From Winogradskyella luteola (GTDB lineage Bacteria; Bacteroidota; Bacteroidia; Flavobacteriales; Flavobacteriaceae): a DNA stretch of 64,000 nt. Under the pieces are notes generated by a model, which saw nothing but the letters and a program-made list of their open reading frames with translations, was not told the DNA's origin and did not search any database. Below, piece after piece: positions 25,631 through 35,480 of the stretch. A program made the position numbers and the translations under genes. The number at the start of each line of letters is the position of its first letter. Positions within the stretch are counted from its first letter, which is position 1. Where the stretch lies: NCBI RefSeq assembly GCF_019203985.1, contig NZ_JAGSPD010000013.1, positions 1 through 64,000 on the forward strand. Direction: 5' to 3'.

Positions 25631-28399
25631 TTGCGATTCAATAGAACTACCTTCTTCTTTTTAGTATTATGTATTTCAACACTAACATTTGTACAAGCGC
25701 AATGTAATCTTGTAGAGACCATTGTTATTTGTGATATGACGCAAATAGACAATGACAATGACGGTTCTCCAGACGGTATTATTAATCTCTACGACGAGTA
25801 TACAAATCTTACAGGTAATACTATACAAGCTGGTACTTGGTTTGATCCTGGCTTCAATTTTGCATTAAATGAAGCCACAGGAGATTTGTTTCTTTGGGAT
25901 TTAAACGAATCCTCAACAACAACTACAGATTATCAGTTTGAATTGACTAATGCTAATTGCGGATCAGATATTGCTTTAACTATTAACTTAGTATTGGGGC
26001 CGTTTTCAGGAATTGCACTACCTACTAACTTAGAAGATGTTAACGTTCAGGTTTGTGATGCTGGTTCAACACCAATAGATGTTTGTGTAGCTCTTCCCGA
26101 TATGGATCTTTTTGAAGCTTTAGAATCTTTACCAAGCCCTCATGCAAATGGAGAGTGGATTTATGAGGGAAGTAGTCCAAATTTCAATAATATTAACGGA
26201 TCTGAATTATTTGTGACAGTGCCTTATGCGCCAGGTCCTCCTTTAGTGGATGAAGAAACGTTTGAATTAGTTTACAGAGTTGAAGGCATTGCACCTTGTG
26301 ACCTTATCCAAGAAACCAGAGTGAAAATTTCTGTTGTTAGACAGGTGTTTTCTGGCTTGGCCCAAAATCAAAGAATTTGTGAAACCTCGATCTTAAATGG
26401 AGATTTTGATAATGATATTGACTTAACAGATGATCAATTTTTAATATTTGAAGATATTGAAGGTACCTGGGAAATGGATATGTTTGGGCAAGTAACTTCA
26501 TTAGGGGATTCAGAAGTAAATATAAACAGCATCTATCAACAGATCATTGCCAATAATGTAAGGTTTGGATGTGTTGATGTAGACTTTATGTATTCTGTGG
26601 AGCAAAGATCTGGTGTTTGTGAAGATACAAATACAACAATTAGTTTTAAGTTGTATGAATCCTTAAGACCATTTTCTCAATCTAATTTTCCAGAGTTTTG
26701 TGAAAACGATCCATCTATACCAACTACCATTAATTTATACGACCAACTTACGTTCACGACAGAAAATGGTGTGCTATTCGATTATCCTTCTGATGCATGT
26801 ACACAATGGAGTTTACTGTCAGGGCCTTCTAATTTAGGCTTAGTGAGTAATGGCGGAGGTTGCACACCGACACCAGGATATTCTCATCTAGGATCTATTA
26901 GTTTAGCTGGTGCTGAACCTGGGACTTATGTTTTTCAATATACTGTTAGTCCTGAGGTAAATTGTAACCCAGATAATTTTTCAGCTTTAGATTACTTAGA
27001 TGCTTGCACAAGTGTAGCAGACACTTCAGGGTTTTGTAATGCCGAAACTGCTGAAGTTGTTATTGTTATTTATCCCAAAAACTATGCAGGTGAAGACACT
27101 ATGGGTATAGAGTTTTGTGAATCAGATATTACAGGACCTATCGATTTAATTTCATTATTGCAGACCAATGGCGTAGATGACCCTATTTATCAGGGACCTT
27201 TAGGAGTCTGGACAGATTTAGATACAGGAAGTATAATTACTAACCCTTTTATATTGCCTACAATTACAGGTCAGCAGACCTTCAACTTTATATACAATAC
27301 AACTACGGCAAATAATTGTTTGGATAGTGCGACCTTGACTTTTACAGTCTTTGAAGAATACAGCCCGGGTGTAGGTTCAACATTAGATGTTTGTAATGAT
27401 GAGAATGCTTTTAACTTATTTGATGTTTTAACTGATAATCCAAGTACAACTGGGACATGGTCTGGGCCAAATGATTTTGTGTCTACCGATAATAATGTAA
27501 TTTTTGACCCGGCAACGTCAACAGCTGGCGAGTATATCTATACAGTGCCAGATAATGGATTATGCATGGGTGGTGAAACTTCTATAACCATAACCGTTCT
27601 TTCTAATGCCAATGCAGGAAGTGATATGATGGCAACATTATGCCAATCTGACTTACAAATAGACTTATTAAATTTATTGGATCCTCAAGCAGATTTTGGA
27701 GGCACATTTATTGATTTGGACAGTACATCTGCTTTAAATGGTAGTATTTTGGATGTTACTTCGCTAAATGAAGGTTCTTATGATTTTGAGTACCAAGTTC
27801 AAGGTAATACGCTTTGTGATCCAGACAGTGCGCTAATAACTATTGAAGTTTTAGATATAGCTTCTCCTAATGTGGAAGACCAAACATTTTGTTTAATTGA
27901 TGGTGCTACAATTGCAGATCTAATTGTTACCAGTAATGATGCACAATCCTTTAATTGGTATGACGATGCCAGTTCAACAAGTATTCTGCCAGCATCGACA
28001 TTATTAGTTAATAATGAAGATTATTTTGTAACCACAATAGATGATAATGGTTGCGAGTCTGATAGAGTTTCTATGGTTGTAATGCTATTGCCTCTAAATG
28101 ACGATACTTGTGATGACTGTGAAATCAACGATGGTATTTCCGATAATGGAGATGGTGACAATGACGTTTTAGACCTTTGTAATTTGCCTGTTGTTTTTCC
28201 AAATTTTGAGCTCGAAATATTCAACAGATACGGAACGATAGTTTTTAAAGGAAATAGAAATACAGAATTGTTTCATGGAGAATCTAATGTATCATTGACG
28301 TTGGGAGATCGTCTTCCGTCCGGTGTATATTTTTATGTTTTCAACCCTAATGATTCAGCAGCAGAACCTTTTCAAGGGCACTTTTATTTAAGCAGATAA
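25631..28399 (+). CDS. Type B T9SS cargo: cysteine-repeat surface protein with gliding-associated C-terminal domain
   Basis: Probably a large secreted or surface-attached protein. The signal peptide is MRFNRTTFFFLVLCISTL... ending VQAQ. I start at TTG 25631 because it gives a compact signal peptide; the frame also opens at TTG 25577. The body has modules that each begin with a Cys followed by an acidic/Asn/Gln patch (CDMTQ, CDAG, CETS, CENDP, CESDI, CNDEN, CQSDL, CLIDG). The final ~90 residues (EIFNRYGTIVFKGN ... LPSGVYFYVF) match the gliding-motility-associated C-terminal domain, a type B T9SS signal. An SprF-like gene follows after 4 nt and an OmpA-like gene after that, the usual partners of type B cargo such as SprB. 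The ligand is unknown. Confidence 0.88.
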   Translation: MRFNRTTFFFLVLCISTLTFVQAQCNLVETIVICDMTQIDNDNDGSPDGIINLYDEYTNLTGNTIQAGTWFDPGFNFALNEATGDLFLWDLNESSTTTTDYQFELTNANCGSDIALTINLVLGPFSGIALPTNLEDVNVQVCDAGSTPIDVCVALPDMDLFEALESLPSPHANGEWIYEGSSPNFNNINGSELFVTVPYAPGPPLVDEETFELVYRVEGIAPCDLIQETRVKISVVRQVFSGLAQNQRICETSILNGDFDNDIDLTDDQFLIFEDIEGTWEMDMFGQVTSLGDSEVNINSIYQQIIANNVRFGCVDVDFMYSVEQRSGVCEDTNTTISFKLYESLRPFSQSNFPEFCENDPSIPTTINLYDQLTFTTENGVLFDYPSDACTQWSLLSGPSNLGLVSNGGGCTPTPGYSHLGSISLAGAEPGTYVFQYTVSPEVNCNPDNFSALDYLDACTSVADTSGFCNAETAEVVIVIYPKNYAGEDTMGIEFCESDITGPIDLISLLQTNGVDDPIYQGPLGVWTDLDTGSIITNPFILPTITGQQTFNFIYNTTTANNCLDSATLTFTVFEEYSPGVGSTLDVCNDENAFNLFDVLTDNPSTTGTWSGPNDFVSTDNNVIFDPATSTAGEYIYTVPDNGLCMGGETSITITVLSNANAGSDMMATLCQSDLQIDLLNLLDPQADFGGTFIDLDSTSALNGSILDVTSLNEGSYDFEYQVQGNTLCDPDSALITIEVLDIASPNVEDQTFCLIDGATIADLIVTSNDAQSFNWYDDASSTSILPASTLLVNNEDYFVTTIDDNGCESDRVSMVVMLLPLNDDTCDDCEINDGISDNGDGDNDVLDLCNLPVVFPNFELEIFNRYGTIVFKGNRNTELFHGESNVSLTLGDRLPSGVYFYVFNPNDSAAEPFQGHFYLSR

Positions 28400-28403
28400 T
28401 TAT

Positions 28404-29312
28404 ATGAGATTGTTAATTGCCATAATAACCGTATTGTTTTTTGGGTTTGTGTTACAAGCACAGCAAAACCCACATTATACGCAATATATGTACAATATGA
28501 ATGTGGTAAATCCTGCGTATATGATTAACGAACCTGGCATAGTAGAAGTTGGTAGTTTATATCGTACACAATGGGTTGGTATTGATGGAGCTCCAAAAAC
28601 AGGAAATATTTTTGCAAATATCCCCATAAATGATAAAATAGAATTAAGTGTTAATTATCTTAATGATAGAATTGGTGATGTTGTCGATCAAAATTTATTC
28701 AATATCGATTTTGCATACAGAATAAATCTAACAGAAGACTTAAATCTATCCTTTGGTCTAAAGACAGGCATAGATAATTTAAGGTTCGATTTTTCAGACA
28801 CAAATGTAAGTTCAGATAACCTTTTTGAGAGAACGAGCAAGACCGTTTTAAATATTGGTGCAGGAGCATTTTTGTTTAAGGAGGAGTTTTATGTTGGCTT
28901 ATCATCTCCAAACTTAATACCTAGTGATTTAGACGTTAATAACGATGCATTATATCAAAATGCTATTCATGTATTTCTAATGGGAGGCTATGTATTTAAT
29001 TTAAATGATGATTTTAAGCTCAAACCATCAACAATTGTAAAGATGGTCGCTGGTGCGCCATTAAGTTTTGATATCTCTGCTAACGCACTTTACTTAGACC
29101 GTTTTGAGCTTGGTGCTTCTTATCGTTATCAAGATGCCATAACAGCATTGGCTGGTTTTAAGGTAACACCGAATTTACGATTGGGTTACGCCTACGATTT
29201 CAATACAAGTGTACTTAACGATTTTAATGACGGAAGTCACGAATTTATGTTAACCTATAGATTTGATGTTTTGGGATTAAGTAAAAAATATTCATCTCCA
29301 AGATTTTATTAA
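28404..29312 (+). CDS. PorP/SprF-family T9SS outer-membrane protein
   Basis: A 302-aa outer-membrane barrel of the PorP/SprF family, which helps type B cargo reach and stay at the surface. The signal peptide ends in VLQAQ, followed by QNPHYTQYMYNMNVVNPAY, a diagnostic family start. The barrel has alternating strands up to a C-terminal FMLTYRF. It starts 4 nt after the cargo gene and ends 1 nt before the OmpA-like gene, forming a three-gene module with a presumed dedicated role for the upstream cargo. Confidence 0.93.
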   Translation: MRLLIAIITVLFFGFVLQAQQNPHYTQYMYNMNVVNPAYMINEPGIVEVGSLYRTQWVGIDGAPKTGNIFANIPINDKIELSVNYLNDRIGDVVDQNLFNIDFAYRINLTEDLNLSFGLKTGIDNLRFDFSDTNVSSDNLFERTSKTVLNIGAGAFLFKEEFYVGLSSPNLIPSDLDVNNDALYQNAIHVFLMGGYVFNLNDDFKLKPSTIVKMVAGAPLSFDISANALYLDRFELGASYRYQDAITALAGFKVTPNLRLGYAYDFNTSVLNDFNDGSHEFMLTYRFDVLGLSKKYSSPRFY

Positions 29313-29313
29313 T

Positions 29314-31356
29314 ATGATAAATAGAATTATTGTCATACTAAGTATACTATTTGTACAGGTTGTCACTGCACAACAGAAGACTAGGGCAGATCGCTTTTTC
29401 GAAAAAGGAGATTACATCAATGCGGCTTTGTATTACGAAGAAGAGCTCAAAAAAGAACAATCTAAAAAAGCACTCGAAAATATTTCATTAGCTTATTATA
29501 ATACTTTTGAATACCGTAAGGCAGCACGATATTTAAAGCAATTAATCAACGGTAAGTTTTCTGAAAATGATAAGAGCTACGATAATATATACAATTTTAA
29601 ACTCTACCAAACATTATCAGCATTAGGTGAATACGATACAGCTATTAACTATTTAAAACGGTTTAAAGCTAATAACAATATAGAGATAAATACTGATGAA
29701 GCCATAGAAACTATAGAAACCTTTAAGCTGAAAAACCCTGATTATATAATTGAAAAATCGCAATTCAATTCTACAGCTTCAGAGTTTGGTGCCGTTAAAT
29801 TTGGGGATAGTGTATATTTTACTTCAGATAGAGAAACAAAATCACTTTTTGGTAAAACATACAAATGGACGCATCAATCCTTTTTAGATATTTATGCTGT
29901 TAAGGTCAATGAAGATTTAGGAGTAGTGAGTGAGGTAAAACCAATGCCAAAACCGATAAACAGTAAACTGCATGAAGGCAATTTTTGTTTTACCAAAGAT
30001 GGTAATACCATTTACATTTCCAAGAGTAATGTCTTAGATGGCAAAAAACAATTTGATGATAATGATAACAACAATATCCATCTATATAAGAGTATATTTT
30101 CAGATGGGAAATGGTCAGAATTAGAAAAACTGCCATTTAATACAGATGGGTTTTCGTACCAACATCCAGCATTAAGTCCAGATGGTTCCAAGTTATATTT
30201 TTCTTCAAACAGAGAAGGTGGTTTTGGTAATTTTGATTTGTACTATGTTGATATAAAACCATCAGAATACAGCGAACCTATTAATTTAGGCGCAACAATA
30301 AATACCGAAAACAGAGAACACTTTCCTTTTATATCGGATAAAGGTCACTTATTTTTTGCATCTAATGGTCATTTAGGCTTAGGTATGCTCGATAATTTTG
30401 TGTCTGAGTTTATTGAAGGAAAATTTGAAAGCCCAGTAAATCTTGGTGTTCCGATAAACTCTCCTTATGATGATTTTAATTTGATTTATCACAATTCGCA
30501 GGAAGGATTTTTTGCATCTAATAGAAATAGAAGAAATGATGATATATTTTTATTTGAGCAAACAGGCGAAATTTTTATAAGAGAATATATAAATAATTTT
30601 GAAATTAGAGATGCAGAAACCAAAGCACTGATTCCAAATACTGAAGTAGAGCTTTTAGATAAAAATACCGAAGTATTGTATAATAATACTTTAGGGGAAA
30701 CAGCAAGTTTTAGTAAAAATCTGCTAGAAGGCAATTATATATTACGGGCTAAAAATGAAGACTATATTTCTAATGTCTTAAATGTAAAAGTGCTTGAAAA
30801 GCAAGACCAACAACATGTTTTGTTTTTAAAGAAATTACCACCGCCTCCACCTCCACCTCCTGTTGATCCTGTGGATATTATAATAGCAGAAAAAGGAATT
30901 GATAAGGAATTGGAAGAAAAAGATCCAGAACGCTTTAAATTACTCACTGACCCAGAAGGACCGCCAGTTGTAGAAAAAGATGGGAAACTGTTTTTTGAAT
31001 TGAAACCTATTTATTTCGATTTCGATATGTGGAATATCCGTCAGGATTCTAAAGTAATCCTAGATGAACTAGCAAGTAAGCTAGAACGTTATCCAAATGT
31101 TCATTTAAAAATAAGCTCGCATACTGATAGTAGAGGTACAGCAAGATATAATCAAATACTGTCTGAGCGCCGTGCAGAATCTACGAGGAATTACTTGGCC
31201 TTAGAAGGCTATATCAATGCAAGACGCTTACAATTTGAAGGCTTTGGCGAACTACAACCCATTGTGTCTTGCCCTTTAAATAATTGTACAGACGAAGAGC
31301 ACCAACTTAATAGACGCAGTGAGTTTGAAATCATTGAGTATAAAAAAGAAGAGTAA
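29314..31356 (+). CDS. OmpA-family protein with TPR-like and PD40 repeats
   Basis: A 680-aa envelope protein. The signal peptide (about 1-19) is followed by a helical TPR-like region (about 20-150), WD40-like PD40 beta-propeller blades (SPDGSKLYFSSNREGGFGN near 289-307), a carboxypeptidase-regulatory-like segment, a proline-rich linker (about 509-516) and a C-terminal OmpA peptidoglycan-binding domain with SSHTDSRGTARYNQILSERR. This architecture matches PorE/SprE-related proteins that connect T9SS partners to peptidoglycan. Its place after cargo and SprF-like genes supports an anchoring role here. Confidence 0.9.
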   Translation: MINRIIVILSILFVQVVTAQQKTRADRFFEKGDYINAALYYEEELKKEQSKKALENISLAYYNTFEYRKAARYLKQLINGKFSENDKSYDNIYNFKLYQTLSALGEYDTAINYLKRFKANNNIEINTDEAIETIETFKLKNPDYIIEKSQFNSTASEFGAVKFGDSVYFTSDRETKSLFGKTYKWTHQSFLDIYAVKVNEDLGVVSEVKPMPKPINSKLHEGNFCFTKDGNTIYISKSNVLDGKKQFDDNDNNNIHLYKSIFSDGKWSELEKLPFNTDGFSYQHPALSPDGSKLYFSSNREGGFGNFDLYYVDIKPSEYSEPINLGATINTENREHFPFISDKGHLFFASNGHLGLGMLDNFVSEFIEGKFESPVNLGVPINSPYDDFNLIYHNSQEGFFASNRNRRNDDIFLFEQTGEIFIREYINNFEIRDAETKALIPNTEVELLDKNTEVLYNNTLGETASFSKNLLEGNYILRAKNEDYISNVLNVKVLEKQDQQHVLFLKKLPPPPPPPPVDPVDIIIAEKGIDKELEEKDPERFKLLTDPEGPPVVEKDGKLFFELKPIYFDFDMWNIRQDSKVILDELASKLERYPNVHLKISSHTDSRGTARYNQILSERRAESTRNYLALEGYINARRLQFEGFGELQPIVSCPLNNCTDEEHQLNRRSEFEIIEYKKEE

Positions 31357-31465
31357 TTACCTTGCTTCTATACTTTGATTAATTTGTTTTATCTTTTTAA
31401 TATCTGTCGGTAAATAACTGCGTATAACCACTAAACCGAATTGAGAAAGTAAAATAATAATCTGT

Positions 31466-31473
31466 TATTTTTG
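31466..31473 (+). promoter_or_regulatory. Candidate -7 box for the SprT-like gene
   Basis: TATTTTTG lies 5 nt before the SprT-like ATG, so the transcript may have little or no leader. A TTG at 31441-31443 is 22 nt upstream, slightly too far for an ideal -33 element. Confidence 0.45.
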
Positions 31474-31478
31474 TCGCA

Positions 31479-32075
31479 ATGCAAACACAGCTTTCAGACT
31501 TTATTCCAAAAAATGCGCAGCCACATGTTATAGCTTTATTGGCAAAAGACAATTTAGTAGTAAAAGTTAGTAAAGAGCGGAAAACCAAGCACGGTGATTA
31601 CAGACAATTGCCGGACGGGAAGCATCAGATTACCATTAATTCTAACCTTAATTCTTATAGGTTTTTGATGACGCTGATTCATGAAATTGCACATTTCGAG
31701 GCTTACAGTAAATATGGACATTTAATTAAACCTCACGGAAGGGAATGGAAACACACCTTTCAACATTTAATGCTGCCATTTTTAAGGCCAGAGATTTTTC
31801 CGATGGAATTATTACCGCTTTTGGCAAAACACTTTAAAAACCCAAAAGCATCGAGCGATACGGATACGCAACTTGCCTTAGCATTAAAGCGATTTGACGA
31901 AGGAGAGAAAAAAACCTATGTTTTTGAAGTACCTTTGGGAAAAGCTTTTAAACTTTATAACGGTAGAGTTTTTAAAAAGGGAAACAAAAGAAGAAAACGC
32001 ATTGAATGTGTAGAAGTTAAAACAGGTAAGTTATATTTGTTTAACCCCAATGCTGAGGTAGAAATTATTAGTTGA
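31479..32075 (+). CDS. SprT-like zinc metalloprotease-domain protein
   Basis: A 198-aa protein with a SprT-like domain: the zinc motif LIHEIAHFEAY (His68, Glu69, His72) with a third ligand in KPHGREWKH. SprT/Spartan-type proteins act on DNA-protein crosslinks in eukaryotes; the bacterial role is unknown. The C-terminal part is basic and may bind nucleic acid. Its stop overlaps the manC start as TGATG, so the pair is co-translated. Confidence 0.9.
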   Translation: MQTQLSDFIPKNAQPHVIALLAKDNLVVKVSKERKTKHGDYRQLPDGKHQITINSNLNSYRFLMTLIHEIAHFEAYSKYGHLIKPHGREWKHTFQHLMLPFLRPEIFPMELLPLLAKHFKNPKASSDTDTQLALALKRFDEGEKKTYVFEVPLGKAFKLYNGRVFKKGNKRRKRIECVEVKTGKLYLFNPNAEVEIIS

Positions 32076-33157
32076 TGAAAAATAAAAATTATTACGCTAT
32101 ACTAATGGCAGGTGGAGTAGGCTCACGGTTTTGGCCAGTAAGCACGCAGAACTTTCCTAAACAGTTTCATGATATGTTGGGTACTGGTGATACCTTAATT
32201 CAAAAAACATTCAATCGTTTAGCGAATTTAATTCCTGAAGAAAATATTTTTATCCTTACAAACGAGCGTTATAAAGATTTGGTTTTTGAACAATTACCTA
32301 ATGTTACCAAGCGTCAGGTTGTTTTAGAACCTGCCATGCGAAATACCGCTCCGTGTATTTTGTATGCGTCTTTAAAAATTCAAAAAGAAAATGAAGATGC
32401 TACAATGATTGTAGCACCAAGTGACCACTGGATAGAGGATGAAGATGCTTTCTCTAAAAACGTTAAAAATGCTTTTGATTTTTGCGAATCTAACGATGCC
32501 TTAATGACTTTAGGTATTACACCAACATTTCCAAATACAGGTTATGGTTATATCGAATTCAATGAATTAAATTCTTCAAACATTAAACCTGTTAATCAAT
32601 TTAGGGAAAAACCAGATTACGATACAGCAAAATCTTTTTTAGAGCAAGGTAATTTCCTTTGGAATGCTGGTATATTTATGTGGAGCGTAAAATCGGTAGT
32701 TTTAGCCTTTAAAAACAATCAGCCTAAATTATATCAATTATTTGCAAACGGTTATAATGTTTATAATACGGAGTTTGAAGATGACTTTATAAGAGATAAT
32801 TACGGAAAAGCCGAAAATATTTCTGTGGATTACGCTTTAATGGAAAAGAGCAATAATGTTTATGTGATTCCTGCTACTTTCGATTGGAATGACCTCGGAA
32901 CTTGGGGAAGTCTTTATGATAAGTTAGATAAAGATGAAAGCAACAATGCCATTGTAAATGCTAAAGTGCTTGCTGAAGATGCATCTGGCAATATGATTAG
33001 GTCTAAAAAAGATAAAATTGTAGTTATAGATGGTTTAAAAGATTATATCATTGTGGATAAAGACGAAGTTTTACTTATCTTTCCTAAGGCTAAAGAACAA
33101 GATATTAAAAAAGTACTCCAAAGTGTAAGGGATACGTTTGGTGAATCTTTTGCCTAA
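32075..33157 (+). CDS. manC: Mannose-1-phosphate guanylyltransferase
   Basis: Makes GDP-mannose from GTP and mannose-1-phosphate for surface polysaccharides. The nucleotidyltransferase loop ILMAGGVGSRFWPVST is at about residues 8-23, and FREKPDYDTAKSFL and FLWNAGIFMWS follow the classic fold. The 360-aa single-domain form lacks the isomerase domain of ManC/AlgA fusions. I start at ATG 32075, one codon after the TTG at 32072, because it forms the overlap TGATG with the SprT-like stop. Confidence 0.94.
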   Translation: MKNKNYYAILMAGGVGSRFWPVSTQNFPKQFHDMLGTGDTLIQKTFNRLANLIPEENIFILTNERYKDLVFEQLPNVTKRQVVLEPAMRNTAPCILYASLKIQKENEDATMIVAPSDHWIEDEDAFSKNVKNAFDFCESNDALMTLGITPTFPNTGYGYIEFNELNSSNIKPVNQFREKPDYDTAKSFLEQGNFLWNAGIFMWSVKSVVLAFKNNQPKLYQLFANGYNVYNTEFEDDFIRDNYGKAENISVDYALMEKSNNVYVIPATFDWNDLGTWGSLYDKLDKDESNNAIVNAKVLAEDASGNMIRSKKDKIVVIDGLKDYIIVDKDEVLLIFPKAKEQDIKKVLQSVRDTFGESFA

Positions 33158-33190
33158 ATTGTTATTAACCTAAATCAATATGTTTACAGG

Positions 33191-33207
33191 TTTGGAATCT
33201 AGAGTTT
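33191..33207 (+). repeat. Short dispersed repeat, copy 1
   Basis: TTTGGAATCTAGAGTTT differs at one position from TTTGGAATTTAGAGTTT at 38883-38899. It lies in the manC-DUF389 gap. Confidence 0.5.
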
Positions 33208-33230
33208 CCAATATGTAACTTTTTAATGTT

Positions 33231-34712
33231 ATGAGTGACGAAAGTAAATTCGATTTTACGGAAGACGAACAGCAACAAGTAGAAAAGGATAAAGCTGTAG
33301 AAGACAAAAAGGAAGCCGTAAGGAAAGACGCCAAAGGCCTGTTTTCTAGTGTTTCTAACTTTTTAAGTGAGCTTTTAGACTTTAGAGATGACACCGATAG
33401 AGACGCTACTATTGCAGCAATAAAAGCAGATATTTCTTTTAAAGGAGCAACAGCTTGGATTTTGGTCTGTTCAATTATGGTCGCTTCGGTTGGTCTTAAT
33501 GCCGATTCAACTGCGGTTGTTATTGGGGCTATGTTAATTTCACCACTAATGGGGCCGATTCTTGGTGTTGGGATGTCCATTGCACTTAACGATATTGATA
33601 CTCTGAAGAAATCAATGATAAACTTGGCAACAATGATAGTGTTGAGTTTATTAACTGCATTTTTATTTTTTTGGCTATTTCCTCTAAGTGAAGATACCTC
33701 AGAGTTATTGGGAAGAACAAGACCCGATATACGAGACGTATTAATTGCATTTTTTGGTGGGTTAGCACTCATTATAGCCAGGACAAAAAAGGGAACTATT
33801 GCATCGGTAATTTTTGGTGTGGCAATTGCAACGGCTTTAATGCCACCTCTATGCACAGCTGGGTATGGTTTGGCCAAGGGTAATTGGGAATTTTTTCTAG
33901 GTGCAATGTACCTTTTTAGTATTAACACAATCTTTATTGCCTTAGCAACATTTTTGGTGTTAAAAATACTGCGTTTCCCTATGCTTAAATATGCAAACTC
34001 TAAAAAGCGAAGGCTTGTTATGAGATTTGCAACTCTAATCGCAATAATTGTAATGATTCCAGCTGTTTGGACTTTTTTAAAAGTTTTACAAGAAACCAAA
34101 TACGACAGAGACTATAAAAGCTATGTAGAAAATGAGATTGAAACCAATCCTAACTTGTGGTTGCAACGAAAGAATTTAGATGTTAAAAATAAAAAGATAA
34201 GTCTTTATTTTAATGGTGATGTAAGCGATGAAATGATTTCAGATTTGCAAAATGAGAAACGAAATTATGAAAATCTTGAAGACTTTGATTTAGTTATTAA
34301 TGCTAACAAAACAAGGAGTGCAGACAGGTTAAATCAATCTTTAGACAGAGCTTTTGCAGATTTAGATGAAAAAGATAATATTATTAATGGACTTCAAATA
34401 CAAATAAAGGAACTAGAGGATAATATTACTAACTTAAATCAACTCATAGAATCTAAAAACACGAATAAAAATGCTATTTCATTCAGTAGTTTGTCTCGAG
34501 ATGCAAAGGTGAGATTTAATGATTTAGAGTTTTTTGGTTATGCCCAAATGTTAGAATCGAAAGATTTTATCAATGTTGATACAGTTGATGTTGCCAGCGT
34601 AAGATGGAAAGTCGCTTTAGTGGACAGTGTAATCTTAGTTAGAGAAAAAGAATTGCAAAAGTGGTTGAGAGAGGAACTGAAAGTGGATACGGTTTATATT
34701 AGAAGAAACTAA
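33231..34712 (+). CDS. DUF389 membrane protein
   Basis: A 493-aa protein with a charged N-terminus, a DUF389 hydrophobic region of six or so segments (about 70-290, with VVIGAMLISPLMGPILGVG and ARTKKGTIASVIFGVAIATA), then a long soluble tail of about 200 residues with a coiled-coil-like stretch (near 390-420). The N-terminal hydrophobic block is the DUF389 family core; the function is unknown. It ends directly against the stop of the minus-strand ABC ATPase gene (34712/34713), with no terminator. Confidence 0.88.
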   Translation: MSDESKFDFTEDEQQQVEKDKAVEDKKEAVRKDAKGLFSSVSNFLSELLDFRDDTDRDATIAAIKADISFKGATAWILVCSIMVASVGLNADSTAVVIGAMLISPLMGPILGVGMSIALNDIDTLKKSMINLATMIVLSLLTAFLFFWLFPLSEDTSELLGRTRPDIRDVLIAFFGGLALIIARTKKGTIASVIFGVAIATALMPPLCTAGYGLAKGNWEFFLGAMYLFSINTIFIALATFLVLKILRFPMLKYANSKKRRLVMRFATLIAIIVMIPAVWTFLKVLQETKYDRDYKSYVENEIETNPNLWLQRKNLDVKNKKISLYFNGDVSDEMISDLQNEKRNYENLEDFDLVINANKTRSADRLNQSLDRAFADLDEKDNIINGLQIQIKELEDNITNLNQLIESKNTNKNAISFSSLSRDAKVRFNDLEFFGYAQMLESKDFINVDTVDVASVRWKVALVDSVILVREKELQKWLREELKVDTVYIRRN

Positions 34713-35480
34713 TTACTGGTTTTCTTCAAGGTACATGCGTCTTACCTTTTTAAACAAATTGGAAGAGTAGACAAAGTTGGTTACGGCTTCATTATCTGTT
34801 TTAAAAATAGTCTCTTTAGAGCCTTCCCAAGCTTTTAAACCATCTTTCAGAAAGACAATTTTTTCTCCGATTTCCATTACTGAGTTCATGTCGTGAGAGT
34901 TAATTACAGTTGTAATTTGATATTCGTCTGTAATTTCCTGTATAAGATTATCTATAACAATAGCTGTTTTTGGATCTAATCCAGAGTTAGGCTCATCACA
35001 GAATAGATATTTAGGTTTATTTACTATAGCTCTTGCAATAGCAACACGTTTTTGCATTCCTCCAGAAGCTTCACTCGGCATTTTATGATGTGCATCATCT
35101 AGATTGACACGTTTTAATACAAATTCAGCACGGTCTTCCATTTCACTCTTACTTAGTTTGGTGAACATACGTAATGGAAACATTACATTTTCAGCAATGG
35201 TCATAGAATCAAAAAGTGCACTGCCTTGAAATACCATACCGATTTCAGACCTTAAATCGGTCTTTTCATCAGGGCTGAGGTTACTGAAGATTTTTCCATC
35301 ATAAGAAATGCTGCCTTTTTCATATTCAAATAAGCCCAGTAAACATTTTAAGAATACCGTTTTACCAGAACCACTCTGTCCTATGATAAGGTTAGTTTTG
35401 CCTTTTTCAAATGAGGTAGAAATACCTTTTAAGATATGTGCATCCCCGAACGATTTATGTAAGTCTTTAACCTCTATCAT
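34713..35480 (-). CDS. MlaF-like ABC transporter ATP-binding protein
   Basis: Cytoplasmic ATPase of a probable phospholipid-transport (Mla/MCE-type) ABC system, 255 aa. Walker A is GQSGSGKTVFLK, the signature ASGGMQKRVAIARA, and Walker B LFCDEPNSGLDP. The frame opens further upstream at 35540 inside the permease gene, but ATG 35480 (MIEVKDLHKSF) is the normal start and overlaps the permease stop by one base as TAATG. Co-transcription and coupling with the MlaE-like permease are clear. The substrate-binding MlaD/MCE protein is not nearby. Confidence 0.92.
   Translation of the reverse strand: MIEVKDLHKSFGDAHILKGISTSFEKGKTNLIIGQSGSGKTVFLKCLLGLFEYEKGSISYDGKIFSNLSPDEKTDLRSEIGMVFQGSALFDSMTIAENVMFPLRMFTKLSKSEMEDRAEFVLKRVNLDDAHHKMPSEASGGMQKRVAIARAIVNKPKYLFCDEPNSGLDPKTAIVIDNLIQEITDEYQITTVINSHDMNSVMEIGEKIVFLKDGLKAWEGSKETIFKTDNEAVTNFVYSSNLFKKVRRMYLEENQ

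Noticed and set aside
30838..30861. Proline codon run as a possible frameshift or slippage site
   Set aside because: The frame is continuous into a normal OmpA domain; the run encodes an ordinary flexible linker.
33170..34099. Long open frame (309 codons) opposite the DUF389 gene
   Set aside because: It lies wholly antisense to a recognisable gene, has low-complexity Ile/Ala/Ser-rich content and no start signal. It is a shadow of the coding strand.
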